Shown one piece after another: positions 1 through 9,172 of a stretch of DNA of 60,874 nucleotides. The position numbers and the translations under genes were made by a program. The stretch lies in contig SSNU01000576.1 of NCBI GenBank assembly GCA_012064415.1, positions 61,371 through 122,244 of the forward strand, written 5' to 3'. Position 1 is the stretch's first letter; every line of letters starts with the position of its first letter. The DNA comes from Gyrodactylus bullatarudis. Taxonomy: Eukaryota; Platyhelminthes; Monogenea; Gyrodactylidea; Gyrodactylidae. The notes beneath the pieces were generated by a model that was not told where the DNA came from, did not search any database, and saw only the letters and a list, made by a program, of their open reading frames with translations.

Positions 1-490
1 AGTCGTCCTTCCGATTGTTAGTTAAACCCAGTTCATAGACTAGACGTTCAAAGGCTGCTTTATCTTCAATTTCATTTTTACGTTTGGGGATACAAAAATT
101 TGGACCAAGAGATAGGATTTCTTTTTGCTCCTTTGATAACTGAATATCGGTGAAGTTGAAGATTCCTTTTTCATGAAAACGAAGACTTTTCCCAAATTCT
201 TTGCATAAGGAGTCATATTTATGGTTCAATAAAGATTCACCTGATTCAACGAAAAATCTTAGAGTAGAGCATCATTGAATTCAGTGTCAATTTGTAAAAG
301 AACCATCTTGTTAGCAATGAAATTTAGTAAGACTTGGGATCTTTCTTCAATAATCTGAATTTTCTCTTTTATTTTGAGGATGACACCGTTACTATGGTTC
401 CTTGTTTTTAATCTTTTATTAAATAGCTCAAGTTTAAGAGGTGGTTTTCGAAAATTCGGTTCTTGCTCATTATCTCAGCTCACAGACGGC
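1..490 (-). mobile_element. Penelope-like element relic, N-terminal part of the reverse-transcriptase ORF
   Basis: Read on the minus strand, about 1-395 keeps one broken reading frame. It passes through FTDIQLSKEQKEIL and SLGPNFCIPK and ends in a stretch like AAFERLVYELGLTNNRK at the window edge. The 'LSLGPNF..P' motif is typical of the leader region just before the reverse-transcriptase core of PLEs. At least one stop lies in it (near 265), with frame changes, so it is a dead copy. The rest of the element would lie left of the window. The upstream half (to about 490) is less certain. A fuller plus-strand PLE lies at 52.4-54.2 kb. Confidence 0.6.
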
Positions 491-550
491 CAATTTTTTT
501 TAAATACCAGATTCGTGATTAGCGTTAATCTTTATACCACAATTTCACTT

Positions 551-771
551 ATGTTTCTGCAGTCCTAATTCACCAAGTATACCGGGATGATAGATTGACA
601 AAATTCAATTTATTATTGACAGATGCTATTTTGAAGCGAGTGAAAGCAACTTCAGGCGACCACCTTTCGGACCTTAAAATCAGGGAAGATTTCCACATTA
701 TGAGGGAAGATACCAAAAATCTACAGATACCATTTGGAACTAACATCATGGTAGTACCATGGCCCACTTGA
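551..771 (+). CDS. Possible terminal exon of an unidentified plus-strand gene
   Basis: After a pyrimidine-rich tract and 'ctgcag' at about 550, an open frame reads LIHQVYRDDRL, then KREDFH-like and IPFGTNIMVVPWPT, and stops at TGA (769-771). ATTAAA follows about 15 bp downstream and could serve as a poly(A) signal. The composition is protein-like and the opposite-strand ORF here looks like a shadow. I do not recognise the product. Any upstream exon would lie beyond the left edge, across the PLE relic. It could also be a fragment of an unrecognised transposon. Confidence 0.3.
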
Positions 772-979
772 TTTTTAATTTTCTTATATTAAACCACGAA
801 TTGGGATTGAAGAGACCATGTACATATCACTTATTATAATTCTTTTGTTGAATTTTTTAATAGTGGGAAATTCAATTTATCGAGATATTAGAAACAATTA
901 ATCTTGACTACATACATGCCGTGAGCTAGGGAGTTTTTTTCATAATCAGACATTTAAAATATATATTTTAAACTAAATT

Positions 980-985
980 TTTATT
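980..985 (-). terminator. Poly(A) signal AATAAA for the tail exons
   Basis: AATAAA on the minus strand, 77 nt downstream of the TAA at 1062. The spacing supports 1062 as the true 3' end of the coding region. Confidence 0.4.
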
Positions 986-1061
986 AAATTTCCATTACAA
1001 AGTGAGTTTAATAATAGAAAAAACGTCATCTTAATAAATATAACTATAGCAAAGGAAGGAA

Positions 1062-2626
1062 TTAGTTTTTGGCAATTTTAAGAAAATCAACGATTTTTCC
1101 ATCCTTAGTTTTGAGAGGAATTGAAGAATAGGATATTGCAGCAGATTGAACTTGCCTAAATGCAATTGTAAGAAGGGAAAACTCACATTTTGTTATTTTC
1201 AGTCGAATCAATTAAAGGCTTCTTTTCAGGGGGAGCAGATACATCTAGGTCAACGTCCAAGGAACATTCATCCGGTACAAGATAGGCATCGACATAAATA
1301 TTCTCACAGTTTGTATCCAAAGAGTCTCTAGAATAAGAATAGAATATGTAATTTTCAAGAATTTTTTATTTGGGAGTTTTGAAACTTTACTCTGTATAAC
1401 TTTAATGGTAGACAGTTGTAAGGAAAGTGAAATTCTTATGGCACAAAAGAAGCTTATAATAATAACTAGGGCCTCAAAAAGTTATAAAAGTTATATTTTA
1501 TTCCGCCAAAACTCAAAGAAAAAACCTGATAGGACACTGGGGTCCAAAGTTATAAAGTCATATTTCAGATATTAAACGCTTAAAATATGCCGTTTTTCAT
1601 CAATCTTCATTCTTTTTGTAGGTATAGAAGAAAAAGTTTTTATTCACCAAATGTACATTTCTTTATGGTTCATCAGTAGTGACACATAGATGATGATAAA
1701 AGTTTTAAATTCATTGAAAATAATATTTTACAAATTCATTGAAAGAAGTTTAGTAAAAATTGAAAATTAGAATATATGTGAGCTGAAAAAATACCAAAAA
1801 ACTCTTCAATAAATAGCAACATAAATAGCTTCATTCATCAAATACCGGTTGTTACAAACAAGGGAATTTGATATATTCTTAAATCTGATTGGTTCTTAGC
1901 TTTACAAAATACAACACATTTTCAAATTCAACATATCGAAATGGTCAAGCGTGGTATTCCTCGTGCTAGAAAAGTCCTAGAATATAAGCAAGATTTTTCT
2001 GATGGATTCACCGATACTATTGATGGAAAACTACTAGTGTAAGATCTGCAACCGAGAAGTATATTGTATAAAATGTTTAATGTACTACTTTTAAAAGAGT
2101 AAAGATTTATAAACACTTTAATTATTACTGAAAATTCGTAAATGCTTCGAAATATGACGTCAAAACACCAAAAGAGCATTTTTCTTTAGCGCTAAAGAAT
2201 TCATTTATTGTGTCATATTTTTTGAGGCCCTAATAATAACAAAAAAAAGAAAAAAAATTAGAATGAGCGCTTACTTCGATCTTTCTTCTGTTAACGATTT
2301 GGCCGTGTTCAAACTGGAAGATGTATCGGAATTCTTTGGACTACTCGATTCAGCCGGAGGATCAAGAAATTTTGGAATATTCGCTCCGAATCTTTTCTTC
2401 AGATTTTCATCTGAATTGATCACCTTATGAAAGTGAGAAGAGAAACTCGTCATGAAGCTACTCTTGATTGGTAGGGACTCCTTATCTACCTTTGTGTCTT
2501 CATCACTAGGATATTTGGAATAAATTTATTTTTTCAATGATTTCAAGGAGATTTACTCACTCTGAACTCTCATGATCATAGAGGAGGTCCTCTTTCCAAA
2601 TTGTTTTGTCTGTCATTTTCAGTTGA
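1062..2626 (-). CDS. Acidic/Ser-rich C-terminal tail exons of the hAT-like gene (or a separate 173-residue gene)
   Basis: Four exons, 2626-2561, 2505-2275, 1327-1187 and 1155-1062, join with consistent phases (donors GTGAGT, GTAAGC, GTGAGT; acceptors all AG) and end at TAA 1064-1062. If translation starts at the ATG at 2616 the product is 173 residues, beginning MTDKTIWKEDLLYDHESSDD, with a Ser/Pro-rich middle and the C-terminus KIVDFLKIAKN. No membrane segment or known domain is visible. The first exon is preceded by a good acceptor (ttttccag) ten bases before that ATG, so it need not be the first exon. The upstream hAT-like ORF ends at a donor whose phase fits it exactly, so the two may form one 678-residue protein. 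Function is unknown. Confidence 0.6.
1467..2232. mobile_element. Non-autonomous hAT element with perfect 8-bp target duplication
   Basis: The ends are inverted copies of TAGGGCCTCAAAAA (766 bp in all), flanked on both sides by ATAATAAC (1459-1466 and 2233-2240). An 8-bp duplication and a TAGGG-type terminus are hAT hallmarks. Inside, from the ATG at about 1940 on the plus strand, a broken frame (MVKRGIPRARKVLEY, then DTIDGKLL, later SKHQKSIF) resembles the CGGBP1-type zinc-finger region shared with hAT transposases. It is degenerate. The element sits in an intron of the minus-strand tail gene and itself contains a scrap of PLE 3' sequence. A lone copy of the same end lies near 56545-56565. 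Confidence 0.75.
1635..1790 (-). mobile_element. PLE 3'-end fragment
   Basis: The reverse complement matches 54060-54160, including the run gtgtcactactgatgaacc and the following aaagaaatgtacattt, at roughly 90% by eye over about 100 bp. It lies within the hAT element at 1467-2232, so it was either inserted there or captured. Confidence 0.55.
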
Positions 2627-2879
2627 CTGGAAAATTGCAATTGAATTTATTTATAAATAGAAAATTAAAGTTGAATTTCAAGCGATCAAGGATGTTTTAA
2701 CTTTCGAAAATAAGTATTCTTCAAATCAACAAGGATGAATAGCTCCAGTAAATTCATGAAAATTCTTATCATCCCCTTCTCTCCCCTTGTAGTTATAGCT
2801 ACAACCATAAAATAAAATCTGAGAGCTAATCAGATTCTTTGTAATTTGGGAATCAAATTTTCACTCTAAAAACATTTGA

Positions 2880-3065
2880 ATTTACTCTTCGTGGTGATGC
2901 ATTGCGTTTACCTTTAGGCCTATTTGTATTATTAGTAACCTGGGGCGTCAGTGCATCGACCTTAGGACACCAGTAATCAGAAGTATAAGATAGCCGTTAA
3001 TTAACAAATTGCATATTGAAGTAGAAGAACAACCGAGAGTTTTAGCAATCTTTCCAATAATTATT
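2880..3065 (-). mobile_element. Possible helix-turn-helix transposase scrap
   Basis: The minus strand reads IGKIAKTLGCSSTSICNLL, a helix-turn-helix-like segment of the Tc1/mariner sort. After a frame change comes a basic NRPKGKRNASPRR stretch. Stops and shifts make it a relic at best, and the match is short. It lies in the intron between the hAT-like exon and the tail exons. Confidence 0.25.
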
Positions 3066-3464
3066 CATAGAATATGGAGAAACAAAATTTTCAAAACTAA
3101 ATTTTCTTTATGGCTTAATGAAAGTTTATCAAGATCAAAAATAGCCTTGTAAATAGCTGAAACTTAATTTTTCCGTTTAACATATAATCAAATAGTAATT
3201 TTTTCTCTTTCGACTGCTGTCTGTTATGTCTTTCTGTAGCATATTAGATAGCTGCGAGAACGCGATTTTTGAGTGAAAACTTGTAATAGAAATAAAAACC
3301 TTTTTATACATGTGACTACTTTGAAGTAATAACAAGAATATCATGATAATTTTCAATTTTTATTACAGAAGTATGTAGATACTCTTGAGTGTACCTGAAA
3401 CTAAGTCCTCAAACCTCCAGGATCCTCTTATTTATAGGCTTCAACACACATTGGATGGTTCAAC

Positions 3465-5004
3465 TCACTTGCATTCGTCTACATCAATTTCTTTAATAAA
3501 CTTGACTTTGGCTTGATCAGAAAATTTATCGATTCTCTTGTTAATATAGATCATGACAATATTCTCAACAAAGCCTGTATGAAGAGGATAATCATTTAAA
3601 ACATTCTTGACCAGTTTGAAGACATCCTCAAGACAAATTAGCGTAGTCTGAATGGAAAAAAGGATTCTGATCTGCTGGAAGAGAGTTGGAAATGATCCCC
3701 AATGCTTCATCCACCACTGATTACTTTCCGTTAATGATTCAGAGTGTGTTTTAAGATACATTTGAAATTCACCATCGATTTCTTTGCAATTCTCGATGTT
3801 CATAAACTTTTTAAATTTTTTAAATATTTCATTAAGGACAGAATCTTTATCCTCTTTATCATCGTGGAATACATAGATGTAAGGGTTCCCTTTGTAGGCC
3901 TGATTGAACATGCAAGCATACAGGAATTTTTCATCCTTTAGTAATTGATTGGGAAAGTTAAAATTTAACTCATTCAGCAGGGTGGAGTAGAACTCGCGTA
4001 GGTCACATTTGGAGTCTTCCAGCATGTTGTTGATTTCCAGATTAAAGATTGTAATCTTTCCACAAAATGTGGGCAACAAAACCTTGGTATTACGCAGGAA
4101 TGTGATTAATTCCTCAAACTTTTTCAAGACGAGCAGTAGCTCATCGATAACTTGAAAGTCCTCGTCAGTCAAGAGAATAAGACGAACACGGAGATTGTCT
4201 CTAAGGAATATGATGAGCTTTTTAAACCTGAGAGCACTCTCGATTGTGGACTTGAGGGTGGTGTAATTTATTGGAGTAAAGACAGAAAATCTTTCTTCAC
4301 ACAGACCGAACCTTTTGCAAGCCTGATTATAACAAATTTCATCCCAAGACCTGAGATCCTTTGCCATCAGTTTGAGGGAATTGACAAGTTTTTTCATGCT
4401 AGAGCATTTTAAAGCTCTATTGAAGCAATTGTGTATTCGATGCAGGATACATGTTTCATTCGGCATATTTGTCAGTGAATGAGAATTGAGGACAATATCA
4501 ATCTTGGATGATTTTTTATTTGAAGTGGTAGAGAATCTGAGCTTGACATCTTTAAGACATGGATATTTATCGAGGATTTGATCGTAAATTGAATAGAGTT
4601 TGAAATCATTCTCAAAATAAGTGAAATCTAATAGGATAGTCTCTTCATTGAGCATTGAGCTGAGAAAATGAATAGCAGTGGCAAGAAATTGTTTCCCACA
4701 AGAAGAGGTCCAAGTGTCACTACAGAATGTGACAGCTTTGAGGCCATACTCAACTTCTCTTTTTAGTGAAGAATTCTGGAAGATAAGATTCAGAAAACAA
4801 ACTTACAATTGCATTCTCATAACAGGATCTTAATTTTTTGAAAATGTGTTCATGGTAAAAATTTTGAGTTATATTATTTGGACTGATATAACATGATGAA
4901 CTATAATTGTAGAGCAGATCAGAGATTTCATCGTAAATGTAGTTTTTACTCTTGATCAAGCGGTCATCTTCATTTTCATCGGGATAAACTCGAGTATAAT
5001 ACAT
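3465..5004 (-). CDS. hAT-family transposase-derived protein (two exons, no gross disruption)
   Basis: Exon 1 runs 5004-4807 from ATG. Exon 2 runs 4775 to 3469, or to a TGA at 3467-3465 if unspliced. The 31-nt gap between them has GTAAGT and TTCCAG ends and is phase 0. The order of hAT motifs is clear: CSDTWTSS with the first catalytic Asp and AIHFLSS soon after; CxxH as ETCILHRIHNCF; and the C-terminal dimerisation region with QWWMKHWGSFPTL and CLEDVFKLV, matching the family's WW...FP..SERVFS. The second catalytic Asp (usually TTDNASN) appears as TTSNKKS, so transposition activity is doubtful. The N-terminal BED zinc finger is not seen. The stop at 3465 overlaps a perfect GTGAGT donor, so the ORF may splice on to the tail exons at 2626. 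A tamed transposase gene is my preferred reading; an old intact-looking copy is the alternative. Confidence 0.75.
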
Positions 5005-5022
5005 TTCGTAGTAAAACAGCAC

Positions 5023-5640
5023 AACAACTTTGATTTGGTGTACGAGTAAATGTGTAAAGAGTAAAAGAAAAAAAAGAAGATAGTGTTATTAAAATATAAA
5101 CAAGTATTAATTGAAATTTGAATTTAACCTAAAATTTAACTGTTAAATTATTTAACCTAAAGTAATGCTGACTTCAATTGATGAATTACCAAACTGTAAG
5201 CAAATCCGTCACATACTGAATCATTTTCAAGAGTATTCATTGAAATGGAAGCTTATTGTGTTTACTGTATGATCCAGGTTCGTTACGAAATTCTTACTTG
5301 AATGATAATAATTCTATGGAAAAATTTGATCATTTTAGAACATTCAAAAATCGCAAGTTGACGATTCAATATAGCTGAAAATATTCCTAATATAATCATG
5401 TCACATTCTATAAACAATCATCAGATTCGAGTTTAGCCTCAAATCAAGCAAAGCTGTAATGAAAAAAAGTGAGTCTAAAACTATTCAATATATATATTGT
5501 ATCTTCAAGAAATAAAAGCACAATTATTATTATTCTTATAAGCAAAAACAATCTGGTAAAGATAAAAGTTAAGAATATACATATGAAGGATAGCACTTGA
5601 CTGTGTTAATTATTCGTAATTTTGCCTGTTTATTAAAAAC
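5023..5640. other. AT-rich gap without recognisable gene
   Basis: Upstream of the hAT-like exon I see poly-T/A runs and no clear promoter, exon or repeat. The reading frame of exon 1 stays open for some codons above the ATG, so an extra 5' exon or an earlier start here cannot be excluded. Confidence 0.4.
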
Positions 5641-6385
5641 CATGATTTATTTTTTTATAGTCATCTTCATTCACAAATTCCTGACTATTAACCACTAGGT
5701 CTTTGAATTCCTCATCGTTGCTGACTAAATTTGTCTTGAGAAGGATCCATCCACAAATAATTGGGTGTAAAGTTCGAGGATCTGGTCGAGGTGGGATTGT
5801 TCCCTGTCCTGTCTTCATTATCTTCTGTTTAGATACTGCCCAGAGACCTTCTATTTTATTTGTATGGTCTCTGTCAGTATTCTTGAACTACACTGTGTGG
5901 TGTACGACAGTGTGTTCATAGTCAAAACCTCCAAGTTTACTGATTCGTCAGTATACACGCCAGCCATCTGAGACAATCTTGATACCAGGAAGAACATGGC
6001 GACATATAATAGGAAGAAGCTTCCTTGCATTTCTCCTTCGTACCACGAACATTCGTACATTGTCACCTTCGCCGACCATGCCAAACACCCATGGACCTGT
6101 CACTCTGTCACCGTAGTTACGGGCTGCCAGGTATAGCCTCTTCTCATCATCTGGCTCTTCGATTTAGGACTCGTCCATCATCTCAATCGTGGCATCCGGG
6201 TCACAAATTTCAAATTCATCTTCGACTTCTTCTTTTTCATAACCCTGGACGAGCCTTGTTGATTTGAGCAGGCTTCTATCTCACCATGAACAATGATTCA
6301 TCTATCTGGACCGTCTTACCTTTTCGATCAATTGGCTTACCACGACGGACCACACTGTTCACGTATCATGTTCCGCCAGTCAACG
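5640..6385 (-). pseudogene. ISXO2-like (IS1595-type DDE) transposase pseudogene
   Basis: Minus-strand fragments in shifting frames follow the order of this family: DWRNMIREQCG, PIDRKGKTVQIDESLFM, then GPWVFGMVGEGDNVRMFVV, KLLPIICRHVLPG, IVSDGWRVYTD, NKIEGLWAVSKQKIMKTG. These include the 'VQIDES' and 'SDGWR.Y' Asp motifs. Several frameshifts and stops break it, so it cannot be active. The C-terminal segment (DQILELYTQLFVDGSF then a stop) recurs in inverted orientation at 6560-6660. Confidence 0.75.
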
Positions 6386-6662
6386 ATTGTGTGTGCAGAA
6401 AGGGATAGGGCTTCGATTGACCGCTTCTGGGTCGAACCGCGCGCCCATTGGTAAATTATTGCAAGAACCAGTGAAAGGCTTAGCATGTACAAGGGAGCAA
6501 GTGTCCTACAGGCCCAAAGAGACTACGGTAGTAGGGTCAATGCTCCTTAAAAACTTGATGTTTGAACCTTACATCCAATTATTTGTGGATGGATCCTTTC
6601 AGGGACAAATTTAGTCAGCGACGGTTTGGAATTCCAAGGCCGCATCAAGGACCTAGTAGGAA
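6386..6662 (+). pseudogene. Second ISXO2-like fragment in inverted orientation
   Basis: The plus strand at about 6545-6614 reads EPYIQLFVDGSFQGQI followed by a stop, matching the C-terminal end of the opposed copy. At DNA level 5691-5790 and the reverse complement of 6560-6662 are about 80-85% alike by eye, sharing ggatccatccacaaataatt. The rest of the stretch (6386-6540) is coding-like in composition but unplaced. Confidence 0.5.
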
Positions 6663-8440
6663 TTTGTGAATAAAGTTTATTATACAAATAAGAAGGTTAA
6701 ATGTCAATCAACACAGCTAGGAGTCGATCAACCGGAATATTTGTATATGTTACAGTTAAAATAACTGTCTACTGTCTGTAGGTCAAGGGTGAGGGATTGC
6801 TAATTTTCCGTGAGATGAGAAGTCTATCCATATATAAACTAATCCAGCTAATTTTGACTTCGAGGCATGATAACAAGATCCAATTAAATTAGGATCAGCA
6901 CATGTCAGATATTGAATATTCGTTTCCGATTTAAGTCTCAAATTTTGTGCAGCTCGACAGTTGCAATGCGAAAACGTTAATTAGAGTAATTTGAGTCATT
7001 TTTAGTCTAACTTTTTATAGTCTATCCATTAATACAAACCCAAGTTTGAATCTTAGGAATGTCTTTGGCGCTTGTTCTAGAATATGACTCATTTTGTCTT
7101 GTTCTCAAATCTTAATAGCAATAATTACATGAAGCAGACTCTTATCAAATACAGTCAATGTTCTGAAGCAGTTTAAAACTGTCTTCGTTAATATTATACC
7201 ACACTAGAATGTTAAATATTATTAACGCATAAAATTAAGGTTCTAAAATCACCCAACTTCGATTTATTTCAATTTTTCCATCCTTCAAGTAAAGTGAATC
7301 CATTTTATTAATAATATTCAACTCGGAAAGAATTACAATCTAGTTCTCCCCTCCCCTCTTTTAATACAAAATATTCATTTCACTCTAATTTAGGAACGAA
7401 ATGTGAAAACATTACCCTGATAAAAACAGTTAAGACTCGCACAATATTTCGAATACATGTCGTATTCTTCTTCTGGCGTGAGATTTTTCAAAAAACTTAA
7501 GATACTTAAAACCTTGTGTGTCCAATCAAAAAATTAAACCAATCGGATTTCTTCTCAACTTTAATCAATCAATTCTAAACAACGATCTCCAATATTTATA
7601 TCCGTCTCATTACCATTAACAACCTCGTTTGGTTTAATCTCTATAGACTCCAAAGTCATATTTTTATACTTATTTCTCATGTAACGTAAAAAGTTTGGGA
7701 AACATGCTTTTAAACTGAAAAATCAAATATGAAGATGGGAATTTATGGTTTTTACAAAATTCTCAATTTTTTATCAAGAAATTTTTTTTTTGTTAGAAAG
7801 AAATCTTATATTGAAATATAAAAATAAAATAATGTATACAAAATAAATGCAATTAAATCTGGTAAATAGTAAGAAATAGTTCTGTTCTTGAATTTTTATG
7901 TTTTTTCACTTCAAAGAATAAATGGCAATGAAAATTGAGAAATGGTTCAATAGAAAATCTAGTGTCTGAAGGTAAATCATTAATCATCTGGCAGTTATTA
8001 CTTAATGTAGATAAGAGTAGAGAAGAGACTTAGAATAATTCAGGTTAGATCTGATGTGCGACATGACTAATTTAAGATCAGACAGGTTTTCACAATCAGA
8101 TAATTTGTATTTTGAGAATATTTTTTCGAAAGAATTCAACAAAAAATTAGGAATATATTTAGCATTTCTAAAAGAATAAACCTGAGCATAAAGTCTTCAT
8201 CTACAGCGCATGCGAAGGGTTTACCAGTTCAGAGTCCATCAAAGTTGTTCCGGTCAGTGTATGCCTAACCCTATCATGCATTGTGTTCCCCTCGAAGTTC
8301 TGAATTTAGGAATTCGACCATCTCAAGCATTGTATTTGAAGGGAATTTTCCAGGATGAAATTGAAATCTAATTTCTCTCAATTTCTTCATTTCAGCTAGT
8401 TAGGTATCAAAAGTTATCCAGTTCAAATAAACAAAGAATA
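6663..8440. other. Intergenic stretch, nothing identified apart from a foldback tip
   Basis: No exon-like islands were found. About 7706-7790 matches the terminal part of the foldback family (a gaagatgggaatttatg-type tip followed by a 'tttttacaaaattctcaattttt' variant). The remainder is AT-rich sequence without obvious repeats. Confidence 0.4.
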
Positions 8441-8443
8441 GAC

Positions 8444-8449
8444 TTTATT
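8444..8449 (-). terminator. Candidate poly(A) signal of the AMPK gamma gene
   Basis: AATAAA on the minus strand, about 680 nt below the stop codon of the last exon (9128). I saw no closer canonical hexamer in the 3' region. Confidence 0.3.
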
Positions 8450-9127
8450 CGAAAATAAACAATATATGATCCATATACAATGTACATTGTACATATCTAT
8501 AAATAGGTGTGTTTGTGTTTGTAATCCTCTCCTCTGAGAATAAAAGGGCGGTAAAGTATAAACTTTTGAAAAAAAAGAGAAAATATATTTAGCAGTATTT
8601 CTAAACTCTCTAACTTTGGTTTTTTCTTAAAAGCGAAATAAGGGATTCTATGAAAATAAAAAGCTGCTAGTGTAGAGAGTCAGTAGAGAAATGAAATGGA
8701 TAAAAAATGAGTTTGTTCTTTGTGGAGGGTGTCTGAGGGGATGACAACGATGACTTTGACTGGCCAATATCAGGAGTGTGTTTGACGGAGAACCGGGATT
8801 GTTGAAAGATGTTTAATTGTGGGGTCGGAAATTGACCATTCTTTCTTTATAGATGAAAAAATGTGTTTGTATTTGTGTGTATTTGGAGAAAAACAAATTG
8901 ATAGAAAACAAAGGATAGAGTGTGGATCTTCATGGTATTAAATAATTATGGTAAATGTACGTTAGAATCTACACACTGTAGATGGAATAGTGTAATTCAT
9001 AGATAGACTACTAAATATCATAAAATTACAAACAATTTAGTCTTGTTAGTTAATGCAAAACAGAGGATAATGTATGAAACAACTGAAAAGGACTGAGGGC
9101 TCCAATTGTATAGGGGGGGAGAGACAT

Positions 9128-9172
9128 CTAAAAGTCGTCATCATACCTTGTCATATTTGTCAATGTTTCTAC
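9128..9172 (-). CDS. PRKAG: AMPK gamma last exon
   Basis: Acceptor ttttccag, then 14 codons (VETLTNMTRYDDDF) and TAG. Phase 0, matching the donor at 10015. It is placed by splice signals and by how natural the joined tail reads. Confidence 0.6.
   Translation of the reverse strand, partial: VETLTNMTRYDDDF

Noticed and set aside
374..767. ORFs 374-568 (+) and 570-767 (-)
   Set aside because: The first has no splice context and random composition. The second is the shadow of a more protein-like plus-strand frame.
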